From Jutongia huaianensis (lineage in GTDB: Bacteria > Bacillota > Clostridia > Lachnospirales > Lachnospiraceae): a stretch of 64,000 nucleotides of DNA. Below the pieces are notes generated by a model. It worked only from the letters and a program-made list of their open reading frames with translations. It was not told the DNA's origin and did no database searches. Below, one piece after another: positions 1-7,641 of the stretch. The DNA lies in assembly GCF_014384985.1 (NCBI RefSeq), contig NZ_JACRSX010000005.1, positions 62,001-126,000 of the forward strand. The letters are read 5' to 3'. The position numbers and the translations under genes were made by a program. Every line of letters begins with the position of its first letter. Within the stretch, counting starts at the first letter, position 1.

Positions 1-2
1 GC

Positions 3-1004
3 CGTGTGGCAATGGATATGTATGTGGCAAATTACCGGCTGGCTAGCGTGGTGCCGGAAAGTGCCAAAATTATTGGTGTGATCAATCCTGTCAAAATGAT
101 GAAGGCGGTAAAAAATCCTGCGGAGATTTCGGGAGAACGTATTGCGCATATTAAGGATGGTGTGGCATTAACCCGTTTTATTTATTGGCTCAAGCAGAAT
201 ATTCAGAAGATGCCGTTGACCGAGAGGATGGTAGCGGCACAGCTGGAGGCATTCCGGGGGAGTGTAGGAGATTATCTGGGACCGAGTTTTGATCCGATTG
301 CCGCATATGGACCTCATGGTGCTATCGTTCATTACAGTGCTACAGAGGAGACGGATGCCCGTCTGCTGGCGGAGGGATTTCTTCTTCTGGACACCGGTGG
401 CCATTATCTGCAGGGAACCACGGATGTTACCCGGACGATTCTGTTGGGACAGAAAGCAACAGAAGAAGAGAAGAAATATTATACAGCGGTACTCTGTGGA
501 AATCTTCGTCTGGCAGCGGCAAAGTTTAAGAAAGGCTGCAGTGGTGTGGCTTTAGATATTTTGGCGAGACAGCCTCTTTGGAATATGGGGTGTGATTTTA
601 ACCACGGCACCGGTCATGGTGTCGGATGTCTGCTGAATGTCCATGAGGGGCCCAATGCGATCCGTTATCGTATTTTGGCACAGCCGGACGGTAACGTGGA
701 AATGCAGCCGGGGATGATCACATCGGACGAACCCGGGGTGTATCTGGAAGGAAAGTTTGGTATCCGTCTGGAAAATCTGATTCTCTGTGTTGAGAAGGAA
801 AAAAATGCTTTTGGAGAATTCTTAGGGTTTGAAACGCTGACTATGGCTCCGTTTGACCGGGATGCCATTGCGCCGGAGCAGATGACAGAACAGGATAAGA
901 AGCTGTTAAACGCATATCATGAAAAGGTGTATGAAACTATTTCGCCATATCTGGACCGCAACGAGGCAGAATGGTTAATGGATGTGTGTGCACCAATCGA
1001 CTGA
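3..1004 (+). CDS. M24 family metallopeptidase (Xaa-Pro aminopeptidase-like), 5' truncated by window edge
   Basis: This is the C-terminal part of an aminopeptidase P/creatinase-type enzyme; the reading frame is open to the left edge, so the start lies outside. The pita-bread metal ligands are all visible: Asp in LLDTGG, Asp in TTDVTRT, His in HGTGHGVG, Glu in SDEPGVY and Glu in IRLENL. Family members remove N-terminal residues preceding proline and bind two divalent metals in the cytoplasm. The catalytic domain is complete and followed by the usual C-terminal tail of XPNPEP-like proteins. The exact substrate cannot be read from the sequence. It converges with the PAP2-like gene. Confidence 0.93.
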   Translation, partial: RVAMDMYVANYRLASVVPESAKIIGVINPVKMMKAVKNPAEISGERIAHIKDGVALTRFIYWLKQNIQKMPLTERMVAAQLEAFRGSVGDYLGPSFDPIAAYGPHGAIVHYSATEETDARLLAEGFLLLDTGGHYLQGTTDVTRTILLGQKATEEEKKYYTAVLCGNLRLAAAKFKKGCSGVALDILARQPLWNMGCDFNHGTGHGVGCLLNVHEGPNAIRYRILAQPDGNVEMQPGMITSDEPGVYLEGKFGIRLENLILCVEKEKNAFGEFLGFETLTMAPFDRDAIAPEQMTEQDKKLLNAYHEKVYETISPYLDRNEAEWLMDVCAPID

Positions 1005-1016
1005 ATGACGTTGTAA

Positions 1017-1703
1017 CTAACAGTTTGTTTTGGAAGGGGTCTGTGCAGGAATATTTCGTTTGAGGGCGAAAAACTCCGAACGGTACACGACCATATAATA
1101 GAAAATGTATAATAGTATGGCACATCCTACATCTATAATGGAGTGCTGCTTGAGAAACATGGTTGAAAGACAGATCAGGATGCAGAGCACCAGAGAGGCT
1201 GTCTTCCAGCCTTTTTTATTTTGCAGGGCATAGCTCTGGAACAGTGCAACATGAATTGTGATGGAATTGTAAACATGAATGCTGGGACATACATTGGTTG
1301 GGGTATCGCCCTCATAAAGACTTGCTACGATGCGTGTCAGAAAATTGTCTCTTGGCATAACATCGGGGCGGAGTGGCTGAGCATTTGGAAAAATGGTATA
1401 AATGATCAGACAGGTAGTCATGCCTAACATCAGGACTGCGCTGCACCGGTAAAAATCAGACATATGCTTTGACTGGAGAAATAAGAAAATAATAGAAACA
1501 AATACATACAAGAACCACAAAAAATACGGGATGGCAAACCATTCGCAAAATGGGATCATATCATCCAGTCTGCAGTGTATCATTGCAAAATGTGGGATCT
1601 GACGGCGCTCCAGCCAGTTGAACCAAAGCATATATATTGGGAAATACAATACAAGGATCATATATTTATATTTTCGTAGAAAGTTGATAATCTTTTTGCT
1701 CAT
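1017..1703 (-). CDS. PAP2-superfamily membrane protein
   Basis: This is an integral membrane protein of about 228 residues with roughly six hydrophobic segments. Phosphatase motifs of the PAP2 superfamily are recognisable in modified form: LRPD (domain 1), PSIH (domain 2, PSGH in the canonical form) and KQHSIID (domain 3, His and Asp spaced as expected). The family dephosphorylates lipid phosphates or transfers phosphoryl head groups at the membrane; the substrate here is unknown. I chose the ATG at 1703, preceded by GGAAAGG, over a longer upstream frame. It ends 12 bp from the convergent aminopeptidase stop. Confidence 0.8.
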   Translation of the reverse strand: MSKKIINFLRKYKYMILVLYFPIYMLWFNWLERRQIPHFAMIHCRLDDMIPFCEWFAIPYFLWFLYVFVSIIFLFLQSKHMSDFYRCSAVLMLGMTTCLIIYTIFPNAQPLRPDVMPRDNFLTRIVASLYEGDTPTNVCPSIHVYNSITIHVALFQSYALQNKKGWKTASLVLCILICLSTMFLKQHSIIDVGCAILLYIFYYMVVYRSEFFALKRNIPAQTPSKTNC

Positions 1704-1803
1704 AATACATTTTCTGCCTTTCCAAAAGCCTGCAGCTTGTGGGCTGCAGATAATATCTTTTCGATTGGAAACACCGATGATCATTCCGGGTTCAGGGATC
1801 GGA

Positions 1804-2364
1804 TTAATGCTTGGGAGAATGTTTCCAATCTACTTCCATGCGAATATAGGAGAAGGTTGCATCTTCCCCTTCCTCGGCAAGCATATGGAGCAGCTTCTCC
1901 AAAAGTGCCCGTGCCTCCGGATGCAGTGGATAGTGGTCTTTATTTTTTTCATAATAAGCAAGTGCAAAGGAGTCGTCGTAGTTTTCGCGGTTGTAGTTTC
2001 TGCTCGCAGCGATACGGTCACAGAACATTTCCAGAACATAACGTGTAGGCATTGGCATGCCCTGCAGGCCCTCCTTTGGATCGATCGCCATATCGATCCA
2101 ATATTCAAAATGATGACGATTACGTCCCTTGTGATGAAGCCAGGCAGAGGAGTATCCCTTTGCCATTTTCTCTCCGTAATTGGGACTGCGCTTTCCACCC
2201 TGATAATACTTTACTCCCTGAATGAACTCGGTGGGAGAATATTTTGACCAGTCGTGCATGATCCCCTGCTTGTAAAGGCCTGCTTTAAAACAGTAATGGC
2301 GGACCAGATTCTTGTGGTGCAGGATCGTTTTCAGATGACCGGTAAAATTATGCCAATAGTTCAT
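1804..2364 (-). CDS. DUF5662 family protein
   Basis: This 186-residue soluble protein is rich in His, Tyr and Trp and resembles the DUF5662 (catalase-like) family of Firmicutes. Features seen are an N-terminal MNYWHNF followed by HHKNLVRHYC, the stretch GIMHDWSKYSPTEF, and WLHHKGRNRHHFEYW, where clustered histidines could bind metal (inference). The function is unknown. The start at 2364 follows AAAGGAGA at good spacing and is preferred over an upstream alternative. It is read in the same direction as the AraC gene upstream and the PAP2 gene downstream, but with about 100 bp gaps on both sides, so an operon is uncertain. Confidence 0.75.
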   Translation of the reverse strand: MNYWHNFTGHLKTILHHKNLVRHYCFKAGLYKQGIMHDWSKYSPTEFIQGVKYYQGGKRSPNYGEKMAKGYSSAWLHHKGRNRHHFEYWIDMAIDPKEGLQGMPMPTRYVLEMFCDRIAASRNYNRENYDDSFALAYYEKNKDHYPLHPEARALLEKLLHMLAEEGEDATFSYIRMEVDWKHSPKH

Positions 2365-2465
2365 AGTGTCTCCTTTCCGTATAGGGAAAGAACCCTTCCA
2401 AGTCACATGATAACAAGTATACCATAAAATGACCGTTTGAAAACTAAAAAGTTTCTTATTTTTCG

Positions 2466-3362
2466 TTATTTAAGAGTTTTCTTCCATTGCTTTGGTGTCA
2501 TTCCTTTCCATTTCTTGAAGGTGCGGATCAGATGGCTGCAATCGGCAAAGCCTGTCTCCTGACTGATATAGGTCAGATCCTGATTGGTAAAAAGAAGCAG
2601 GTCGGTTGCCTTGTTGATGCGGGTAAATTCGATATATTCCTTGCAGGACTGATTGTAGGTTTCCCGGAACAGTTTGGCAAAGTAGGAATAGCTCATGCCG
2701 CACATCTGTGCCAGCTCATGTACCCGCAGAGGTTCTCCGCAGTGCTGCTCGATGTATTTGGAAATAGAGTAGATCGAGGCATCACAATCGTCCGGTGCAG
2801 TAATGATGGTGTCTGTATCCACGCCCTTTTTCTGCAGGCACCGCATCAGATAGGTCAGCAGAGAAGCAATATTGGAACAGATCAGTACATCATACCCGTA
2901 GGAATGTGTTCGTTTTTCCTCCAGACTGTGGGACAGAAGCTGCAGAATAGGAAGCTCCTGAAGCTCCGTACGGCGGAAATGGATATAATCCGGGTTCTGC
3001 TGGTATGCGATCCGGAACAGCTTGGAAAAACGGGTCCGGTATTCATTTGTGATATTTAAAAAATTCAGGTCGATCATAATCACAAAATATTCGACATCCT
3101 CCTTCGACTCCGGTGCACGGTGCATAGAGTGAACCGCCTGGGGATAAAAAAGGATCAGATCACCGGGATGCAGCATGTAAAAATCGTTGTCGCACTGGGC
3201 CTGAAGATCACCCTTCAGAATGTAGAGCATTTCCAGGTAATAATGCCAGTGAGGACTGACCCCTGCACCGGAAGGTGTTTCCTCCAGCATAAATACCTCC
3301 AATGGGGCATTGAGGCGGTCAATATATTGAAAAAATACATTTTTTTTATCAATCGGTTTCAT
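2466..3362 (-). CDS. AraC family transcriptional regulator
   Basis: This 298-residue regulator has an N-terminal cupin sensing domain (SPHWHYYLEMLYILKG, about residues 36-51) and a C-terminal double helix-turn-helix (VHELAQMCGMSYSYFAKLFRE, then LTYISQETGFADCSHLIRTFKKW) ending in the usual GMTPKQWKK. Such proteins bind promoter DNA and usually respond to a sugar or other small ligand. The start at 3362 has AAGGAG nine bases upstream. It is divergent from the two ABC exporter genes, with a palindrome between them, so it probably controls them (inference). Confidence 0.93.
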   Translation of the reverse strand: MKPIDKKNVFFQYIDRLNAPLEVFMLEETPSGAGVSPHWHYYLEMLYILKGDLQAQCDNDFYMLHPGDLILFYPQAVHSMHRAPESKEDVEYFVIMIDLNFLNITNEYRTRFSKLFRIAYQQNPDYIHFRRTELQELPILQLLSHSLEEKRTHSYGYDVLICSNIASLLTYLMRCLQKKGVDTDTIITAPDDCDASIYSISKYIEQHCGEPLRVHELAQMCGMSYSYFAKLFRETYNQSCKEYIEFTRINKATDLLLFTNQDLTYISQETGFADCSHLIRTFKKWKGMTPKQWKKTLK

Positions 3363-3477
3363 TTTCGGACTCCTTATAATAGGTAAAATACATATTTTCC
3401 GGTAAGTGTTCATAAAAAAGTTACAAAAAAAATTAGTTTATAAAATAGATTTATTCAGTTTTTTTCAAGATTCATTA

Positions 3478-3502
3478 TAGCATGCTTGAAAGCTCCATGC
3501 TA
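3478..3502. promoter_or_regulatory. inverted repeat in divergent AraC/ABC promoter region
   Basis: A perfect 7-bp inverted repeat, TAGCATG and CATGCTA, encloses an 11-bp centre in the 222-bp divergent intergenic region. It lies about 80 bp upstream of the ABC start and 115 bp upstream of the AraC start. It could be an operator or a short hairpin; nothing in the sequence decides between them. Confidence 0.35.
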
Positions 3503-3584
3503 CACTAATTTTCGCTTCATAACAAAATGTAAATCGATGTGAAAAAGAGAGAATTATAAGAAAATAAAAAGGGGGTAGTCGAGA

Positions 3585-5312
3585 ATGACTCCGATGCAAT
3601 GGTTTTACAGTTTTTTGCGGCAGTATAAGTGGAAAATGTTCTGGGGGCTTGTGCTGGTGACGATCCTGGCTGTGGCATCCCTTGTCAATCCTGTTATTTC
3701 GGGAATGATCGTGGATGATGTTATTAATGACGGGCAGACCGGGATGCTGCCATATCTGATCGCACTTTTGCTGGGAACGATCATTATTAAAGGTCTTTGC
3801 CGTTTCTTTTCCCAGGTTCTTTTTGAGAAAAGCTCTCAGGGAGTGTTGTACAGTATGCGCGATAAGGTGTACCGCAAGCTTCTGCAGGAGGATTTTGCAT
3901 TTTACAATAAGAACCGTACCGGTGATCTTATGAGCCGTCAGACCGGAGATATGGATGCGATCCGTCATTTTGTGGCATATGTTATTTATATTGTTTACGA
4001 AAATATATTATATTTTGTCTTTGCATTGCTGATGATCTTTATGACAGACTGGAAGCTTGCAGTTTGTATGCTTCCGGTGCTGCCATTGACGGCGCTTACC
4101 ACATGGAGCCAGTCCAAAAACGTACACCCGGCATTTGGAAAGTGCCGTCAGGCATTCTCCAGCCTGAATACATATGTGCAGGAAAATATCAGCGGCAACC
4201 GCGTGGTCAAGGCGTTTGCCAAGGAAGATTATGAGATGGAGAAGTTCGCGGTGGAAAATGACGGTTACCGCGAGGCGGAGCTGGGGGCTGCAAGGATCTG
4301 GCGCCGATATGTTCCGTTGTTTGAGCTGTTGTCTAATCTGCTGACTATCATTTTGATGCTGATGGGAGGCTGGATGGTGATCAAAGGGGAGATTACCATG
4401 GGTAATTTCGTAACCATCAACGGATATCTCTGGATGCTTATGCAGCCGCTGCGCATGGCAGGATGGTGGATCAACGATGTACAGAGATTTACGACATCTG
4501 TAGAAAAGATTTACACTACTTATATTGCGGAGCCGGATGTAAAGAGACCGGTGCATCCGGCAAAGCACAAAAAGCTGGAGGGCAGAGTGGAGTTTAAGGA
4601 TGTCTCTTACCGGGCCGATGATGAGGATATTCTGCAGGATATCAGTTTTCAGGTGGAGAAGGGACAGACTGTGGGCATTATCGGTACTACCGGTGCCGGC
4701 AAATCCACAGTGATCAATCTGTTGTGCCGCTTTTTTGATGCCACAGACGGCGAGGTGCTGGTGGATGGCATTAATGTGAAAAATTACGATATGTATGAGC
4801 TTCGTGATAATATCGGTATTGCCATGCAGGATGTGTTCCTTTTTTCGGACACTATCGAGGGAAACATCGCATATGGCCAGCCGGATTGCAGTTTTGAACG
4901 GGTGAAGGAAGTTGCGAAGATGGCAGACGCCAACCTGTTTATCAAGGAGCTGCCGGATGGGTATGATACCATTGTGGGAGAGCGTGGAGTTGGTCTTTCC
5001 GGAGGACAGAAGCAGCGTATTTCATTGGCGAGGGCCCTTTTGAAGGACCCGGCGATCCTTGTGTTAGATGATACAACATCTGCGGTGGATATGGAGACGG
5101 AGAGTTATATTCAGAAGCAGTTAGACAATATCAATCATAGTTGTACCACGTTTATTATCGCATACCGTATTTCTTCTATACGAAATGCAGACAAGATCCT
5201 TGTGCTGGATAACGGCAGGATCATTGAGCAGGGAACTCATGACGAGCTGCTTGCCCGGGATGGATATTATGCGACGGTATATCATCATCAGTATCCCGAG
5301 ATGGCGGGATAA
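3585..5312 (+). CDS. ABC exporter half-transporter, degenerate-site subunit
   Basis: This 575-residue type IV ABC half-transporter has six N-terminal membrane helices (about residues 1-310) and a C-terminal nucleotide-binding domain. Walker A is GTTGAGKST and the signature is canonical LSGGQKQR. Walker B ends LVLDDTTSAVD, with Asp instead of the catalytic Glu, and the H-loop reads IIAYRISSI, with Tyr instead of His. These changes mark the non-catalytic half of a heterodimer such as TM287/288 or LmrCD. The start follows AGGGGG. The partner gene begins 22 bp downstream. The substrate is probably a drug, lipid or peptide and is not readable. Confidence 0.93.
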   Translation: MTPMQWFYSFLRQYKWKMFWGLVLVTILAVASLVNPVISGMIVDDVINDGQTGMLPYLIALLLGTIIIKGLCRFFSQVLFEKSSQGVLYSMRDKVYRKLLQEDFAFYNKNRTGDLMSRQTGDMDAIRHFVAYVIYIVYENILYFVFALLMIFMTDWKLAVCMLPVLPLTALTTWSQSKNVHPAFGKCRQAFSSLNTYVQENISGNRVVKAFAKEDYEMEKFAVENDGYREAELGAARIWRRYVPLFELLSNLLTIILMLMGGWMVIKGEITMGNFVTINGYLWMLMQPLRMAGWWINDVQRFTTSVEKIYTTYIAEPDVKRPVHPAKHKKLEGRVEFKDVSYRADDEDILQDISFQVEKGQTVGIIGTTGAGKSTVINLLCRFFDATDGEVLVDGINVKNYDMYELRDNIGIAMQDVFLFSDTIEGNIAYGQPDCSFERVKEVAKMADANLFIKELPDGYDTIVGERGVGLSGGQKQRISLARALLKDPAILVLDDTTSAVDMETESYIQKQLDNINHSCTTFIIAYRISSIRNADKILVLDNGRIIEQGTHDELLARDGYYATVYHHQYPEMAG

Positions 5313-5334
5313 GTCAGAAAGGATGTGAAAATAA

Positions 5335-7116
5335 ATGGCAAGAAATCGATATGATGTGGATGAAACCTTAGAGGATCACTTTGACATAAACCAGTTAAAG
5401 AGACTGGGAGGGTATGTGAAACCATACCTTGGCAAGATGTTTTTTATCATGGTGCTGATGCTGAGTTCTTCGGCACTGACCATGCTGATCCCGAAGTTTG
5501 TTCAGTTGGAAATGGACCGATATATTCCGCAGAAGGATATGAATGGTATTATCCGTCTGGTGATCTATACCTTCCTGATCGTACTATATTCCGTGATCTG
5601 CATGTGGTTAAAGATCGATCAGATGACAAAGGTGGGACAGGATATTATTCACGAGATCCGTGAGGACTTGTTTGCCCATCTGCAGGAGCTTCCGTTCAGC
5701 TATTATGACGAAAGGCCTCACGGCAAGATTCAGGTGCGTGTGGTAAATTATGTCAACAATCTCAGTGATCTGTTGTCCAATGGTATTCTGAATACCATTA
5801 CGGATCTGTGCAACCTGATCTTTATTCTGATCTTTATGTTCTGCACCAGTCCGAAGCTCACATGGATCTGTCTCTGCGGCCTGCCGGTGCTGATCATTTA
5901 TGTGGTGGTATTAAAGAGAAAACAGCGTGCCAGCTGGCAGCTCCAGAGCAATAAGCAGTCCAATCTCAATGCCTATATTGCGGAGAGTATTAACGGTATC
6001 CGTGTTACCCAGGCATTTGTCCGGGAGAAGGAAAATATCAAGATCTTTAATTCGTTGAGCATGAGTTACCGGAAAGCATGGCTCAAAGCAGTTTATTATA
6101 ACTTTATGATGAGTCCTATGGTGGATCTGATCTCTGTGATCACCACATCCTTTGTATATGTGGTGGGTGTATCATGTATTCTTGGAGGCGGCAGATCCGG
6201 TGTGACGGTCGGTGTGCTTGTGATGTTTACGGCATATATTTCCAGATTCTGGCAGCCGATCAATACCATTGCCGGATTTTATAACAGCGTTCTGACGGCA
6301 ATCTCCTATTTGGAACGTATCTTTGAGACCATTGATGAGCCGGTGGAAGTAACGGATGCACCGGACGCAGTGGAGATGCCGGAGATCAGGGGCACGGTAG
6401 ACTTTGATCATGTTACTTTCAGTTATGAGGATGGCATCCCGATCCTGAAGGACGTCAGCTTTCATGTGGATCAGGGACAGACGATTGCCATTGTGGGTCC
6501 GACCGGTGCAGGCAAGACCACGATCGTCAATCTTCTGAGCCGCTTCTACAATACCGACAGTGGATGTGTACGAATTGACGGACAGGATATTTCCAAGGTG
6601 ACACTTCATTCCCTGCGTACCCAGATGGGTGTTATGATGCAGGACAGCTTTATCTTCTCCGGAACTATTATGGACAATATCCGTTATGGCAATAAGACGG
6701 CTACCGATGAGGAGGTCATCCGTGCTGCCAAAACTGTGCGGGCACATGATTTCATTATGCAGATGGAGGATGGCTATCAGACACAGGTTAATGAGAGGGG
6801 AAGCCGTCTGTCTGTGGGACAGCGTCAGTTGATCTCCTTTGCGAGGGCACTTCTGAATGATCCGGCGATCCTGATCCTGGACGAGGCAACCTCCAGCATC
6901 GACACTGAGACGGAGATCGCTTTGCAGAAGGGACTGGATGAGCTGCTGAAGGGCAGAACCTCTTTCATCATTGCCCACCGTTTATCTACGATCCAGGGAG
7001 CAGACCGCATTATGTATGTGGATAATGGAAATATTATGGAGGCCGGCAGCCACGAGGAGCTGTTGGCACGAAAAGGTCTTTATTATGATCTGTATATGTC
7101 ACAGTATCAGGGATAA
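5335..7116 (+). CDS. ABC exporter half-transporter, catalytic subunit
   Basis: This 593-residue ABC half-transporter has six membrane helices (about residues 35-320) and an ATPase domain with Walker A GPTGAGKTT, Walker B LILDEATSSID and H-loop IIAHRLSTI, all canonical. Its signature is altered to LSVGQRQ. In the predicted heterodimer this weak signature faces the Walker A of the upstream subunit, and the upstream LSGGQ faces this subunit's intact Walker motifs, giving one active and one degenerate ATP site. AAAGGA precedes the start. A strong terminator follows, ending a two-gene operon. Confidence 0.94.
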   Translation: MARNRYDVDETLEDHFDINQLKRLGGYVKPYLGKMFFIMVLMLSSSALTMLIPKFVQLEMDRYIPQKDMNGIIRLVIYTFLIVLYSVICMWLKIDQMTKVGQDIIHEIREDLFAHLQELPFSYYDERPHGKIQVRVVNYVNNLSDLLSNGILNTITDLCNLIFILIFMFCTSPKLTWICLCGLPVLIIYVVVLKRKQRASWQLQSNKQSNLNAYIAESINGIRVTQAFVREKENIKIFNSLSMSYRKAWLKAVYYNFMMSPMVDLISVITTSFVYVVGVSCILGGGRSGVTVGVLVMFTAYISRFWQPINTIAGFYNSVLTAISYLERIFETIDEPVEVTDAPDAVEMPEIRGTVDFDHVTFSYEDGIPILKDVSFHVDQGQTIAIVGPTGAGKTTIVNLLSRFYNTDSGCVRIDGQDISKVTLHSLRTQMGVMMQDSFIFSGTIMDNIRYGNKTATDEEVIRAAKTVRAHDFIMQMEDGYQTQVNERGSRLSVGQRQLISFARALLNDPAILILDEATSSIDTETEIALQKGLDELLKGRTSFIIAHRLSTIQGADRIMYVDNGNIMEAGSHEELLARKGLYYDLYMSQYQG

Positions 7117-7165
7117 GGTTTTGAGCAGGTTTTTGTCACCCGCATTCCATTTGTAATTATATTAG

Positions 7166-7206
7166 AAATCCGCTATACTTGAAAGCACAGTATAGCGGAT
7201 TTTTTT
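7166..7206 (+). terminator. intrinsic terminator after ABC exporter operon
   Basis: Stem arms AAATCCGCTATACT and AGTATAGCGGATTT with a short loop, followed by a run of T. It separates the exporter operon from the accessory patch to the right. Confidence 0.9.
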
Positions 7207-7218
7207 GTAAATAAAAAT

Positions 7219-7425
7219 GTGGAAAAGATAGAACAGATCTTTGGCGATTATCTTTGGAATACGATCAGTATCCGGGATACGGCAGTGGCAAAAGAAAAAA
7301 AGGAAAATTTTTATCACGGTATTTTGCTTGGACTTTTGGGATATAAATCAACCTGGCTGATCAAGTCGAATGCAGAGTCGGGAATTGCACGCTATAAGAA
7401 AGACTGCAGGGTTGTGGTGGACTAA
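7219..7425 (+). pseudogene. remnant of a DUF1703 (PD-(D/E)XK) AAA-ATPase-like protein
   Basis: This short frame (68 codons, GTG start, no ribosome site) matches by eye the C-terminal nuclease-like part of AAA-ATPase-like/DUF1703 proteins. Typical pieces are GDYLWNTISIRDTAV, ENFYHGILLGLLGYK and WLIKSNAESG. The family then continues with GRYDI and a catalytic ExK motif, but here the frame turns into unrelated residues and stops. The AAA-ATPase N-terminus (about 400 residues) is absent. It is therefore a degraded fragment, directly beside two intact ATPases that also carry a PD-(D/E)XK-like C-terminus. Confidence 0.7.
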
Positions 7426-7443
7426 GGTATTTGCGACTACATC

Positions 7444-7482
7444 AGGCAGCCTGGCAAAAAGGGGCGGGAGACTGCCTCTTTT
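7444..7482 (+). terminator. possible weak terminator
   Basis: Inverted AGGCAG and CTGCCT followed by CTTTTT, with a G-rich loop. It lies downstream of the DUF1703 remnant and may be its old terminator, isolating the repeat array promoter. Confidence 0.4.
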
Positions 7483-7496
7483 TGAATTAAATATTC

Positions 7497-7610
7497 AAAA
7501 AACGGGGCAAAAATAAATTAATAGTATATAAAAAAACGGGGCAAAATGTCGAAAAAAAGATTGAAAAACGGGGCAAAACAGGATGATGATGCTTGAAAAA
7601 ACGGGGCAAA
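7497..7610 (+). repeat. four direct repeats AAAAACGGGGCAAA, 32-34 bp period
   Basis: Four near-identical copies of AAAAACGGGGCAAA have their CGGGG cores beginning at 7503, 7537, 7569 and 7602, so the steps are 34, 32 and 33 bp. The sequences between copies are not conserved. The last copy ends 31 bp before the ATPase start codon and lies between the -35 and -10 hexamers of the likely promoter. Three turns of B-DNA is about 32 bp, so all copies would face nearly the same side of the helix. An operator or iteron-like array is the simplest reading. Confidence 0.92.
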
Positions 7611-7621
7611 TGATGTATTCT
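7593..7621 (+). promoter_or_regulatory. promoter of AAA ATPase/NADAR operon
   Basis: -35 TTGAAA (7593-7598), 17-bp spacer, -10 TATTCT (7616-7621). The fourth direct repeat occupies the spacer and part of the -35, so a protein bound there should compete with RNA polymerase. Confidence 0.6.
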
Positions 7622-7641
7622 GTCATTGGAGGTATTGTGAT

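Noticed and set aside
1618..2247. Long plus-strand frame opposite the PAP2 and DUF5662 genes
   Set aside because: It spans two well-supported minus-strand genes and has no recognisable protein features.
7497..7610. CRISPR array reading of the repeats with variable spacers
   Set aside because: Repeats are only about 14-15 bp with 17-20 bp spacers, four copies, no cas genes, and they overlap a promoter. Operator/iteron array fits better.
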